Shown in pieces: positions 19,643 to 28,408 of a stretch of DNA of 64,000 nucleotides. Position 1 is the first letter of the stretch; each line of letters starts with the position of its first letter. The stretch is from JAUWVG01 sp964633715 (GTDB taxonomy: Bacteria; Acidobacteriota; Aminicenantia; Aminicenantales; Aminicenantaceae), in contig CAZWHQ010000017.1 of assembly GCA_964633715.1 (NCBI GenBank), positions 1 through 64,000 of the forward strand, in the 5' to 3' direction. The notes below the pieces were generated by a model, which saw only the letters and a list, made by a program, of their open reading frames with translations, was not told the origin of the DNA and did not search any database. The position numbers were made by a program, and so were the translations under genes.

Positions 19643-20848
19643 ATGTCTATCATGAATATATTTGATCGATATAACCACAAGCTTGGAAAGGCTCTCATCA
19701 AAGATTTTGAGTTTAAAGATAAGAAGGACGTTCGCATCCGATACGGGTTGACGGCTGGATGGATTTCAATCGTGGCCACTCTCCTAGTTTTTGTTATAAA
19801 GATGGCTTTGGGTTTGATGGCTGGTTCTGTGTCTCTTGTCGCCAATGCCTTTCATCTCCTATCCCATCTGGCTAATTCTCTCATTCTTGTTGTCAGTTTC
19901 AGGGTGACAGCCCGTCCGGCTACAGCTAAAAATCCATTCGGCCACGGGCGGATGGAACACGTGGCTCCATTAATCATGTCAGTCTTTCTTTTTGTCTCCG
20001 GGATCCAGATTGGAGAGACATCAGTCCATCAAATGCTGGATCCGCATGAGGTTCACTTCTGGCCTGCTCTTCCCTGGATACTGTTGGCGACCATCGTTTT
20101 AAAACAATGGCTCAGCCGTTTTGTCAGTTTCCTTGGGAGAAGAATCGATTCTCATGCCATTATAACAAATGCCCGCCATCACACGATCGAGGCTGTGATG
20201 TCTCTGACAGTTATTGGAGGGCTGGTGGCCGGTCACTATTTCCACCACCCCGAAGTGGATGGATATATCGGGATTCTTGTTTCCATTTGGCTGCTTTATT
20301 TAGGATTTTCCCATGGGCGTGAGGCCCTTGTGCCTCTCCTCGGTCAGGCCCCCAGCAAGGAGATGATTAGAAACATCAAGGAGACGGCCAAATCGGTTGA
20401 GGGTGTCGAAGATGCACATGAGATTATTGTCCACGATTATGGATCCGCTCATTCTGTCTCGCTGCATCTTGAAATCCCAGAGAAACTGGGACCGGCGGAT
20501 ATGCATGAGATTACTGAGCGCTGTGAGGGAATACTGAAAAAAAGATATGGCGGAGAAGTTGTATGTCATACGGATCCCCTTATGGAAAAGACGCCCGAAA
20601 TTCAGGCGATCGAAGAGCAGTTCCAGAAGGTTTTGAATTCCTTCCCGCAAATTGTGTCCTACCACGATTTCCGGGTCATTGCCGAATCAAGGGAAAGGAA
20701 GATCATCGTAGCCGATATCGATGTCAAAGAAGAGATTCCCGAATCCGATTTCGGGCGCATTGCAAAGGAATTAAACACTAAAGTTGTACAGGAAATTCCA
20801 AACCTGGCCTACTGCTCTTTCTACATCACCCCTAAATTTGCTTATTAG
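19643..20848 (+). CDS. Cation diffusion facilitator (CDF) transporter with altered metal site
   Basis: A 401-residue CDF protein with six TM helices, a GHGRMEH segment after TM2 and a long C-terminal cytoplasmic dimerisation domain (about residues 235-400) that seems extended or duplicated. In Zn-transporting CDFs the intramembrane site is HxxxD in both TM2 and TM5. Here TM2 has H71-x3-H75 and an Asn replaces the Asp before FH (NAFH), and TM5 has H179-x3-E183. Membership is clear, but the metal preference may differ from zinc. The first ATG (19643) and a second at 19652 are both possible. No obvious metal-responsive operator was seen. Confidence 0.85.
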   Translation: MSIMNIFDRYNHKLGKALIKDFEFKDKKDVRIRYGLTAGWISIVATLLVFVIKMALGLMAGSVSLVANAFHLLSHLANSLILVVSFRVTARPATAKNPFGHGRMEHVAPLIMSVFLFVSGIQIGETSVHQMLDPHEVHFWPALPWILLATIVLKQWLSRFVSFLGRRIDSHAIITNARHHTIEAVMSLTVIGGLVAGHYFHHPEVDGYIGILVSIWLLYLGFSHGREALVPLLGQAPSKEMIRNIKETAKSVEGVEDAHEIIVHDYGSAHSVSLHLEIPEKLGPADMHEITERCEGILKKRYGGEVVCHTDPLMEKTPEIQAIEEQFQKVLNSFPQIVSYHDFRVIAESRERKIIVADIDVKEEIPESDFGRIAKELNTKVVQEIPNLAYCSFYITPKFAY

Positions 20849-20955
20849 AAATCGGCTCTTCCTTTTTATAAAGAAATTGAATCAACCTTTTGCAGTTTTA
20901 TTTCGTCTGTATATATGTATCCAATTTTCAGACAAATCAATATGGAGATACAAAA

Positions 20956-21276
20956 ATGATCCTTTTATCAAGATCTGAAGAGATTGTCTTGATGGCTATT
21001 TGGAAACTGAAAGACAACGCCTATGGAGTTTCCCTTCGAGATTTGATCTCCGATTTCACTGGTCGTGACTGGTCTTTCGGGGCTATTTACAAACCTCTCA
21101 AACAGTTGCTCCACAAGGGTTTTGTCGAAAAAAAGAGCAGCGAGCCACGTTCCGAGCGGGGAGGACGCAGAAAATTCCTGTACACTCTCACTCCTGCCGG
21201 GAAAGAAGCGCTCAGGGCAATGAGGAAGATCCACAAGGCGATTTGGACAGAGGATGCGGAATTGGCCTTTGATTGA
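20956..21276 (+). CDS. PadR-family transcriptional regulator
   Basis: A 106-residue winged-helix protein with the PadR layout: SEEIVLMAIWKL, a YGVSLRDL helix, a WSFGAIYKPLKQL recognition helix, and a GGRRKFLYTLTPAGKEAL wing. The ATG at 20956 has GGAGAT seven bases upstream. Ten bases after its stop begins a permease gene of the type commonly paired with PadR in Acidobacteriota/Aminicenantes, so it presumably regulated that transporter and its own gene. The permease is now broken but PadR looks intact. Confidence 0.9.
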   Translation: MILLSRSEEIVLMAIWKLKDNAYGVSLRDLISDFTGRDWSFGAIYKPLKQLLHKGFVEKKSSEPRSERGGRRKFLYTLTPAGKEALRAMRKIHKAIWTEDAELAFD

Positions 21277-21285
21277 AAAAGGTAG

Positions 21286-22471
21286 ATGAACTTAAAAAGA
21301 GACTCTCTTCCCCGCCGGGGAAAAGCTGTCCTGTGGCTGGTTTTAAAGGATGAAGATTACTATCAAACGATTGGGGATTTTGAGGAATCATACAGATACA
21401 GAATCAAAACAGAAAATAGAGCTAAAGCCCTGTTCTGGTTCTGGGCTATGTTGTCAAAATCCATGCCTCAGTTTATGAAAGATTTTCACTCCGCAAATCC
21501 TGATTCCGAGGAAGAGCTTGTTCTCCAGCCGATCAGAAACATCCATCTCCATTCCAAACTTGTGCAAGAAATCGCTCCCAACAGTGATATTGTCTATGTG
21601 TATATTTTTTCAGCTGCAGCCTTCCTCATATTAATCATTGCCGGAGTGAATTTTGTCAATCTATCCACCTCCCAATCCTTTTTTATATCCGGATTCCAGC
21701 CTGTCAGCTCTATCAAGGGTGTCAGAGATCCACGTTCAACAGCGAAACTTCTGAGGAATGGCCTGGTCATCTTTCAATTTATCATTTCCATTTCTATGAT
21801 TTTTTGCACAATCACTTTTTACCGGCAATTGCTTTTTTTGCATAATCAGGACCTGGGATTCGACAAAGATCGTTTGATTGCAGTCCGTATGTATGCCGAT
21901 TTTAAAGAGGTTTCGGTTGGCAGAATGGAGGCCATTAAAAATGAAATCCTCCGACATTCTGCCGTCAGTCAAGTGGTCCTGACTTCAAATCTGTTTGGAA
22001 CAGCGTACAGCAATGAGAGGTTAACTCCCGTAAGTGTGGAAGACAAAAGCATTCTCCCTTTACTGCGGTTTATTAGGGTCGATGACGATTTCATCGAGAC
22101 GGCAGGTCTGGAACTTGTTGAGCCATTTGTCCTGGAATACAGACCTACCAGCACGAATTTTGTGCTGGTTAAAGTACAGGGAGACAGTTTTCAAGATGTT
22201 CTGACCTACATAGAGGGAAAATTTGATGAGATCATGCCTGGCCATGAACAAGTGGCTGCAGAATTTTGCCTATCGCGTCGAGATCAACATCTGGACTTTT
22301 ATGCTGTCCGCCCTGATGGCCCTCCTGATAGCTCTGGTCACTATCAGCTACCAGGCCGTAAAAGCGGCCGTTTCCAATCCAATAGACAGTCTGAGGTATG
22401 AATTATTCAGGTTAGTTCTCAAATGGTGTGGCAGGGGGCACAAAGTATTTCCTTTTTCTTTTTGTCGATAG
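21286..22471 (+). pseudogene. Degraded ADOP-type FtsX permease with N-terminal prefix domain
   Basis: The gene opens with the cytoplasmic 'permease prefix' domain (about residues 1-70, YYQTIGDFEESYRYR), then jumps directly into a late periplasmic piece (NIHLHSKLV) and TM helices. This skips TM1 and most of the first periplasmic domain. After about 310 residues the frame breaks near 22235. The true C-terminus continues in another frame (NKWLQNFAYRVEI, last TM, SNPIDSLRYE) to 22471. Intact relatives are about 850-880 residues and this has about 390. It lies ten bases after the PadR gene. Confidence 0.85.
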
Positions 22472-22474
22472 TCC

Positions 22475-22503
22475 TTGACAATAATAATTTTTCTATGACT
22501 AAT
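22475..22503 (+). promoter_or_regulatory. Possible sigma-70 promoter for the M28 peptidase gene
   Basis: A perfect TTGACA (22475-22480) is followed after 17 bases by ACTAAT (22498-22503), a weak -10. If used, transcription would begin near 22510, which makes the ATG at 22502 unusable and favours the one at 22550. Confidence 0.4.
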
Positions 22504-22549
22504 GATTTATAGAGGAACAGAAGGAGAAGTTAAGTATCAATGTAAGCAG

Positions 22550-23761
22550 ATGGACAGAGAACAACTCTATTTAAAAAGTTTGGATTACTTGAGAAAACTT
22601 TGTTTGGAAATCCCCGAGCGAAATGTGGGCAGTGAAGGCAACAGGATGGCCACCCGATTTTTTAAGAAGGAAGTGTCCTCATTCGGTTGGGATATAGATG
22701 TGCAGGAATTCGATGCGATTGACTGGGAAAATGAAGGGGCCTGTCTCCATACTGCCGAAAAAAAATTTGAGGTTTTGGTGAGCCCCTACTCATTGGGCTG
22801 TACAGTTGAAGCGCAGCTAAAGAGTGCATCAAAAGTAGAGGAATTGGAACAGCTTGAAATGAGTGGAAAGATAGTTTTTCTCAACGGAAAAATTGCGAAA
22901 GAGCAGCTCATGCCGAAAAATTTTGTGTTTTATAATCCAGAGGAACATCAACACATTATTTCTCTTCTTGAGAAAGGTCGGCCTGAAGCCATTATCTGTG
23001 CAACTGGGAGAAATGCGGCTCTAGCAGGTGGCGTCTATCCATTTCCTCTTTTTGAAGATGGGGATTTTGATCTTCCTTCGGTTTATATGACTGAAGAAGA
23101 AGGAGACAGGCTTTTTTCCAATGTCGGACAAACATTAAAATTAACATCTATATCCAAACGAATCCCGGGAAAGGGCTATAATGTTATTGCCCGAAAGGGG
23201 AGCCATTCAGGCAATCGCATCGTGATTACTGCACATATTGATGCGAAAAAAGGCACGCCCGGTGCTATTGACAATGCAACAGGTGTTGTTGTTTTACTGC
23301 TCTTGGGAAAGCTGTTGGAGGATTATGATGGCAGTCATCTCATCGAGATTGCGCCTCTTAATGGTGAGGACTACTATGCTGTTCCAGGACAGGTGCTCTA
23401 CGTCAATAATAACCAAGGTAGATTCGACGATATCGTTTTGAATATAAACATCGATGGAGTTGGGTATAAGGAGGGTAAGTCGGCATTTTCGTTTTATGGT
23501 TTGCCTGAAGTTTTAGAAAAAAAGACTTGGGATGTCGTGAACGAATTTGATGGAATCACAGTCGGGGTTCAATGGTTTCAGGGAGATCACAGCATTTTCA
23601 CTCAAAATGGTCGTCCAGCTATTGCCGTATCTTCAAAATGGTTTACAGAGAATATCGACACCCAAAACATTACTCATACACCTAAAGACAATATCGATAT
23701 TATCGACTGTCACAAAATACTTGAAATTGCTGAAGCAATCAATCTGCTGGTGCGAAAATAG
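22550..23761 (+). CDS. M28-family zinc aminopeptidase, probably cytoplasmic
   Basis: A 403-residue protein without a signal peptide. Metal-site segments typical of M28 are visible: TAHIDAKKG, GAIDNATG, PLNGEDYYA (the usual EE pair is ED here), NINIDGVGY and a final histidine in ITHTPKDN. A PA-like insertion may lie between residues 70 and 190. The first ATG (22502) overlaps a possible -10 element and has no ribosome site, so I prefer 22550, though AGAAGGAG lies rather far upstream. It converges with the secreted M28 gene at 23783. It probably trims imported peptides. Confidence 0.75.
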   Translation: MDREQLYLKSLDYLRKLCLEIPERNVGSEGNRMATRFFKKEVSSFGWDIDVQEFDAIDWENEGACLHTAEKKFEVLVSPYSLGCTVEAQLKSASKVEELEQLEMSGKIVFLNGKIAKEQLMPKNFVFYNPEEHQHIISLLEKGRPEAIICATGRNAALAGGVYPFPLFEDGDFDLPSVYMTEEEGDRLFSNVGQTLKLTSISKRIPGKGYNVIARKGSHSGNRIVITAHIDAKKGTPGAIDNATGVVVLLLLGKLLEDYDGSHLIEIAPLNGEDYYAVPGQVLYVNNNQGRFDDIVLNINIDGVGYKEGKSAFSFYGLPEVLEKKTWDVVNEFDGITVGVQWFQGDHSIFTQNGRPAIAVSSKWFTENIDTQNITHTPKDNIDIIDCHKILEIAEAINLLVRK

Positions 23762-23782
23762 ATCACACTCAAAACAATACTA

Positions 23783-25306
23783 TTACTTGAGATTTAATGT
23801 CTCCTCATCTGCCATATCCGTAATTGCAGCAAACAGGATCTGTGCCATCGATTCCATGATTTCCGGAGTGAGGGTAGCTGGGACATCCTTGGTGTTGTGG
23901 TATGTCGGATACGGGATTCTGATTCCGGAGGCTCCAAAGGAAATAGTGGGAATGCCTTTCCACAAAAAATGGGCGGCATCCAGCCGCTGTCTGCCCAAAT
24001 TGGCATTAAAGGAAGACCGAACAGTCCTGTGCACATATTTCTGATTGGCCCGGTCGATAAATGCAAACAGCTTGGGATAGTTGTCTCCCGCTCCCGCATT
24101 AAGCCTGTTACCGACACCCACTCCGTCCATGTTGAGCATGGCCATGGTCTTTTCAATTGGGAAGATAGGATTTTCTACATAGTAGTCCGATCCGGCCACG
24201 CCCTGTTCTTCGGCGCCGAAGAACATAAACTGTACGGACCGTTTGGGTTTATATGGGGAGTCCATCATGGCTTCGGCCACTCCGAGCAATACCGCAATGG
24301 CCGCAGCATTGTCGTTGGCCCCGGCCATAAATACAGGATTGCTGCCCATAAAATCCATATGGCCGCCTACGATAATGACCTCGTCTTTGAGCACGGGATC
24401 GCTTCCGGGAATAGTGCCGATGACGTTAAATCCGACACCATCGGGATAGTGTTTTGTGGTGTTTTTGATCGTGGCGACCTTTCCCGTGTCAAAAGACTGG
24501 GGTTTGAGAGTTTCACGGATTGCTTTGACGACCTCTCCGTGATTCTTTCCTGTCCCTGCAAATATATCCGCCACCGCCACATTTCCGATATGGGCATAAA
24601 TAAAATCCTTCCTGTAGGCGTTGTTGGGATTGGCGATAGGGCCGTAATTGTAGAGAAGTCCTCTCGCCCCGTGTTCGTAGGCGTTGATCAGTTTGTACTG
24701 ATGAAAGGAATAGGGACGCCATTTTTTAAATTCTTCAGGATTGTTGGGGCCGACAGGTGATTCCCTTTCCATAAGAATAATTTTTCCCTTTACATCCAGG
24801 CCGGCGTATTCATCGAAACCTTGTTCGGGAGCCGTAATGCCGTACCCGACATAGATGACCTCAGCCGTGATCTCTCCCGATCCGGATGTGGAGCCCGGAA
24901 TATACTCATCGTCGAAATGGTAGTATTTTTTGACCACTTCATCACCAAAGGGAATGTTGAGGCTGACCTCACATCCTGGAAGCACATCGGTATAGGGATT
25001 GGGGAATTTCTGATAATAGGTGTTGTTGTCTCCGCCCGGTCCCACTCCCCATTCTTTCAGCAGCGAGACCACCCACTCGGCACACTGTCTGTATTCTTCT
25101 GTGCCGCACAGCCGGCCGTCATATTTTTCAGAGCACAACTCCTCCACATATTTGAACAGTTTTTGAGCTTCAATCCCGTGAAAAGCCCGCATGAACAGCT
25201 CTTCGTCACTTGGGGCTTGTCTGTTTTGGGCCTGCAGCCCAACAGAGACAATAAAGAGAAATAATAAAGGCACCAATAAGAGTTTATGCAGCTTATGTAT
25301 TTTCAT
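23783..25306 (-). CDS. Secreted M28-family aminopeptidase with PA domain
   Basis: A 507-residue exported peptidase. A Sec signal ends near LQAQ. A protease-associated (PA) insert lies at about residues 130-260. The M28 catalytic core has GGHMDFMG, GANDNAAA, the catalytic pair in FFGAEEQGVAGS, NMDGVG and a terminal histidine in TYHNTKDVP. All metal ligands appear present. The ATG at 25306 has AGGAGG six bases upstream; an in-frame start ten codons earlier lacks one. It likely releases N-terminal amino acids from extracellular peptides, alongside the S9, M14 and M16 enzymes of this region. Confidence 0.92.
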   Translation of the reverse strand: MKIHKLHKLLLVPLLFLFIVSVGLQAQNRQAPSDEELFMRAFHGIEAQKLFKYVEELCSEKYDGRLCGTEEYRQCAEWVVSLLKEWGVGPGGDNNTYYQKFPNPYTDVLPGCEVSLNIPFGDEVVKKYYHFDDEYIPGSTSGSGEITAEVIYVGYGITAPEQGFDEYAGLDVKGKIILMERESPVGPNNPEEFKKWRPYSFHQYKLINAYEHGARGLLYNYGPIANPNNAYRKDFIYAHIGNVAVADIFAGTGKNHGEVVKAIRETLKPQSFDTGKVATIKNTTKHYPDGVGFNVIGTIPGSDPVLKDEVIIVGGHMDFMGSNPVFMAGANDNAAAIAVLLGVAEAMMDSPYKPKRSVQFMFFGAEEQGVAGSDYYVENPIFPIEKTMAMLNMDGVGVGNRLNAGAGDNYPKLFAFIDRANQKYVHRTVRSSFNANLGRQRLDAAHFLWKGIPTISFGASGIRIPYPTYHNTKDVPATLTPEIMESMAQILFAAITDMADEETLNLK

Positions 25307-25351
25307 ATTCCCTCCTAAAAAAGTGAGATAGAACAATCTTAAATAGAGATG

Positions 25352-25468
25352 ATGTCGTTGTCAAAGAAATTTCAAATTTTTACTCGCAGTTTTTTGATTT
25401 TAACGATTATCCTTTTTATCCTTGCCATTTATCAGAAGCATTCTTTTGAACGGATCTGGAAATACTAG
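25352..25468 (+). CDS. Possible small single-TM protein (38 aa)
   Basis: A short open frame encodes a positively charged N-terminus (MSLSKKFQIF), one hydrophobic helix of about 18 residues and a basic tail (QKHSFERIWKY). It lies divergent from the M28 gene and upstream of the propeller gene. There is no convincing ribosome site, so it could equally be the leftover 5' end of a lost exported protein. Confidence 0.25.
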   Translation: MSLSKKFQIFTRSFLILTIILFILAIYQKHSFERIWKY

Positions 25469-25484
25469 TAGCCCAAACGTATGG

Positions 25485-25513
25485 TTGTTCATCAATTAAA
25501 ATTGTACTATATT
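25485..25513 (+). promoter_or_regulatory. Putative sigma-70 promoter
   Basis: TTGTTC (25485-25490), 17 bases, then TATATT (25508-25513), located 30 bases upstream of the propeller lipoprotein start. Spacing is ideal; each hexamer has a mismatch to consensus. Confidence 0.45.
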
Positions 25514-25542
25514 AAAAAAATGAATCGGCAAGAGGGATCAGT

Positions 25543-26688
25543 ATGAAATTAGAAAAAGTTTTTATTTATTTGGTTTTTATAGGGATTGGTTTGTGTTTGT
25601 CGTGCGGAGGAGAGCGCAACTATTCTGTGGAAACAAAGAACGGTATCCGTTTCGTCAACAACCGGCAGCCAGCTTCGTTAGAACCAGCCCTCCATCTGGA
25701 ATATGTCCGAAGAATCGGAGAGCTGGAGTCGGACGATGAAAACCTTATGTTCGTTTTTCCCATCCATGCGGCCAGGGATGGAGATGGAAATCTCTATGTC
25801 CTGGATTCCCAGGACTACTGCATCAAAAAATTCGACATGAACGGGAATTTTCTTTTAAAATTCGGCCGGCAAGGACAGGGTCCGGGAGAATTTCAGTATC
25901 CGATGTTGCTCGGGACTGGTGGTGAAAATCGCCTGATCGTCCAATGCATGGATTCGACATACCAGATATTCGATCTTGAAGGTCGATATGTCGACCGTTT
26001 CACAATGGGGCGTTATGACGGAATGTTCATGAAGGTTTTGAAATCTGGGAATGTGGTGGGCTATTCCATGAATATCGGAGGAGAAAATAATCGAGAGAAC
26101 AACATTCTGAAAATCTTTGACCTCGAAGGCAAAACACTCCACCAGTTTGGCGAGCCCATGCTTTTGAACAACATCAGGGACACATGGAATGCAAATTTTC
26201 TATCTCTTTCTCTCGATAAAGAGGACAATATCTATGCCTCCTTCGCCTATCAGAACAGGATCGAAAAATATTCCCCAACCGGTGAACTTTTAATGACCAT
26301 CTACAGAGAACTCCCATTCCCCGTCGAACATAAAATCGTAAAGGAGACAATGGAGATCGGAGGTCAAGCCCGTCAGATCGATCGTTTAAAATCCACTGTG
26401 GTTGCGAGGGGAATTGGGATTGACAATTCGAGCCGGATATGGGTTTTGGGTTTTATCAAAGAAGTCCCAGAAATTAATGAGAGGGATGAGTATATTCCCC
26501 AGAATTACAACAAGTTTGAAGTCTACAATCCCGAAGGGATTTTACTCTTCCATGTGTCGCTTCCCGAGGAAATAAAGAGCTTCGACAATTATGTTTTGTA
26601 CGAAAATACCATCTATTTCATCGATCCGTTCATGAGTGCTGTGTCTTTGAATACAAAATCGTCGATGAATGAGAGATTTTGCAGCTAG
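25543..26688 (+). CDS. 6-bladed beta-propeller lipoprotein (C-terminus apparently frameshifted)
   Basis: A 381-residue lipoprotein with signal cleavage before Cys in CLSC, then blades with the hallmark FGRQGQGPGEF (about residues 107-117) and repeats such as KFDMNGNFLLKF, IFDLEGRYVDRF and KYSPTGELLMTI. It is in the same family as the 4816 gene. At the end, the reading frame gives SLNTKSSMNERFCS. An adjacent frame gives the family-like ending FEYKIVDE with a stop at 26670-26672, so a one-base loss near 26645 probably altered the last dozen residues. The fold is otherwise complete. AGAGGGA precedes the ATG. Confidence 0.82.
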   Translation: MKLEKVFIYLVFIGIGLCLSCGGERNYSVETKNGIRFVNNRQPASLEPALHLEYVRRIGELESDDENLMFVFPIHAARDGDGNLYVLDSQDYCIKKFDMNGNFLLKFGRQGQGPGEFQYPMLLGTGGENRLIVQCMDSTYQIFDLEGRYVDRFTMGRYDGMFMKVLKSGNVVGYSMNIGGENNRENNILKIFDLEGKTLHQFGEPMLLNNIRDTWNANFLSLSLDKEDNIYASFAYQNRIEKYSPTGELLMTIYRELPFPVEHKIVKETMEIGGQARQIDRLKSTVVARGIGIDNSSRIWVLGFIKEVPEINERDEYIPQNYNKFEVYNPEGILLFHVSLPEEIKSFDNYVLYENTIYFIDPFMSAVSLNTKSSMNERFCS

Positions 26689-26701
26689 GATTCTGAGTTT
26701 T

Positions 26702-27406
26702 TTAGGAAGATTTTGTCATGAAGGCGTAGATGGAGAAATGAGGACCAGATTTTCCGGCAATCTCTATAGTTTTTAACTCCTCAATTTGAAAAAAAGGGGC
26801 AAAAAGGTCTCTCAGCTCTTTCTCTGAGGAAAAATACAATGTGGTTCCCAATGACGTTTCTCTATATTTTCCCGATACTCCAAAATGCCGGTCTTCTTCA
26901 CTAAAACAAACCGAAAGATACATTCCCTCTGGATTAAGGATTTTAATCAGATTCTCGCAATATAATCTTCGTTTTTCAGGAAATATATGATGCAGCAGCA
27001 GCCAATCATAAACAAAATCAAATGCCCCTAGGATTTTTTCAAAGTTTTCGAGAACATCCATCACCAGAAAGTCACATTTTACATTTCTCTTTATGGCATT
27101 TTCTCTGGCGATCTGAATCGCTGAGCGAGAACTGTCCACTCCTGTCATATCAAAGCCTTTCTCGGCAAAATAGAGGGTGTAATTTCCTGTGCCGCATCCC
27201 AGATCGAGGGCCTTACATGGTTTAATTTTCTGCTTTTCGATCAACTCCTTTAATTCGTCAGGAGGATCCTTGAAGTTCCAGGGGATCTCTGACAGGGATC
27301 TCTCTCGATAGGCTTTTTCAACTTTGGAGTTGCTCAAAATTATTCTCGTCGAATGGATAATATCAATCTTTGATATTGATTTTTTTCCGAAGATCGATAA
27401 TGGCAT
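26702..27406 (-). CDS. Class I SAM-dependent methyltransferase
   Basis: Up to 234 residues with a Rossmann methyltransferase core: motif I ALDLGCGTGNY near residue 70, the acidic residue of motif II in TGVDSSR, and FDFVYDWLLLHHI as motif IV/V. It resembles the small-molecule methyltransferase family (UbiE/TehB-like). The substrate is unknown. The first ATG (27406) would overlap the upstream gene by 44 bases; a TTG or other start closer to SKVEKAYRER may be the real one. It is probably cotranscribed with the unknown gene upstream. Confidence 0.82.
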   Translation of the reverse strand: MPLSIFGKKSISKIDIIHSTRIILSNSKVEKAYRERSLSEIPWNFKDPPDELKELIEKQKIKPCKALDLGCGTGNYTLYFAEKGFDMTGVDSSRSAIQIARENAIKRNVKCDFLVMDVLENFEKILGAFDFVYDWLLLHHIFPEKRRLYCENLIKILNPEGMYLSVCFSEEDRHFGVSGKYRETSLGTTLYFSSEKELRDLFAPFFQIEELKTIEIAGKSGPHFSIYAFMTKSS

Positions 27407-27872
27407 TCATTAATGACAGCACAAAATTTGTGAGTTGGATAAATGCCCAAAAATTCACGAGATCTCTTTGGTCATCAACGCGGCTAAACATTAAGGTGAG
27501 GATATGGATACACAATATGGATTGATTCCCACCTGATTTCTCATCCCAGGCTTCATTGTAATCGTCACATCTGCTATAAAAAAGATCTCTCTTTTTAGAT
27601 TGCCTTTTCTCCTCGAAACTGCTTAAACCTGCTTTGTGAAGGGATTCGATCAACTCAAGTTTTTCTTTTGCTAATGCTCTTGTAGCTGCCCAAAGACACA
27701 CATAGAGAGACTCCATGCGTAAATTATCTTGATCATAGTCTTCATAATTCAGGTTTAAAACCTCAGCTATTTTGGGCAGGACTCTTTCGACAAGATGGTC
27801 TATGCCTTTTTTGGCAACTGACCAAAGTAAACGACCTGCCTCATCGGTAGAGATGGGTATATTTTTATTCAT
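27363..27872 (-). CDS. Protein of unknown function
   Basis: A 169-residue protein that is mainly helical, with a central basic patch (EEKRQSKKRDLF) and a hydrophobic C-terminal third (LVNFWAFIQLTNFVLSLMNAII) that could be one membrane helix or a buried helix. It has no signal peptide and no motif I recognise. I chose the ATG at 27872 because it follows an in-frame start whose extra ten residues look random. It overlaps the start region of the methyltransferase gene, suggesting a two-gene unit. Confidence 0.5.
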   Translation of the reverse strand: MNKNIPISTDEAGRLLWSVAKKGIDHLVERVLPKIAEVLNLNYEDYDQDNLRMESLYVCLWAATRALAKEKLELIESLHKAGLSSFEEKRQSKKRDLFYSRCDDYNEAWDEKSGGNQSILCIHILTLMFSRVDDQRDLVNFWAFIQLTNFVLSLMNAIIDLRKKINIKD

Positions 27873-27904
27873 GATGTTGATTCTAGAGCTTAATAAATTC
27901 ATGA

Positions 27905-28294
27905 TATCCAGTCAATGGAAAACACATCCGCAGCATCCGGAGAGACTTCGAGCCGGTAAAAATTACCGAGGAAGACATCGAAAAAATGCTGAAATTGGTT
28001 CAGAATACGGGAGTTGGAAACATTAAAGATCTGTTTGAATTCCCGAAAACTTTCCCACCCTATCAGTTTTTTACCATCGATGAGGAGAAGCGGCTTTTTG
28101 TCAAGACGTGGGAAAAAGGAAAGATCGAGGATGAGTTTGCTATCGATGTCTTTGATGTTGAGGGAAGATATATTGAGAAGTTCGCAACCAAGGCAGATAT
28201 AAGGCTCTGGAAAGACGGGAAAATGTACGCTGTCGTGGAAGACGATGAGGGATTCCGTGTGATCAAGCGCTATAGTGTTTTCTGGGAAAAATAA
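27905..28294 (+). pseudogene. Orphan C-terminal remnant of a 6-bladed beta-propeller protein
   Basis: An open frame beginning just after a stop at 27902 reads PVNGKHIRSIRRDFEPVKIT and continues through IEKMLKLVQ, FFTIDEEKRLFVKTWEK, DVFDVEGRYIEKF and IKRYSVFWEK to a stop at 28292-28294. These are the last two or so blades of the propeller family seen at 4816 and 25543. No signal peptide, N-terminal blades or upstream coding sequence remain, because the 5' side abuts the divergent gene at 27872. It is most likely a 3' gene fragment; an ATG at 27986 could express only about 100 residues. Confidence 0.65.
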
Positions 28295-28352
28295 GCCCAA
28301 CCCCTAATTCTATCATTTTCACGGGGATTTTCTGTTTCTTGAGGAGTTCTTA

Positions 28353-28380
28353 TTGACAGGAAATGATTGTTCCATATAGT
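28353..28380 (+). promoter_or_regulatory. Sigma-70 promoter of the molybdenum hydroxylase operon
   Basis: Perfect TTGACA (28353-28358), a 16-base spacer, and TATAGT (28375-28380), 28 bases before the ATG at 28409. It is the only strong promoter upstream of the run of tightly packed genes to 34749. Confidence 0.65.
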
Positions 28381-28408
28381 ATTGGCAAAGAGGAGACAAG
28401 GAAAATCA

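Noticed and set aside
28300..28345. CCCC...GGGG hairpin as a terminator after the propeller remnant
   Set aside because: Only four paired bases around a long loop; not convincing.
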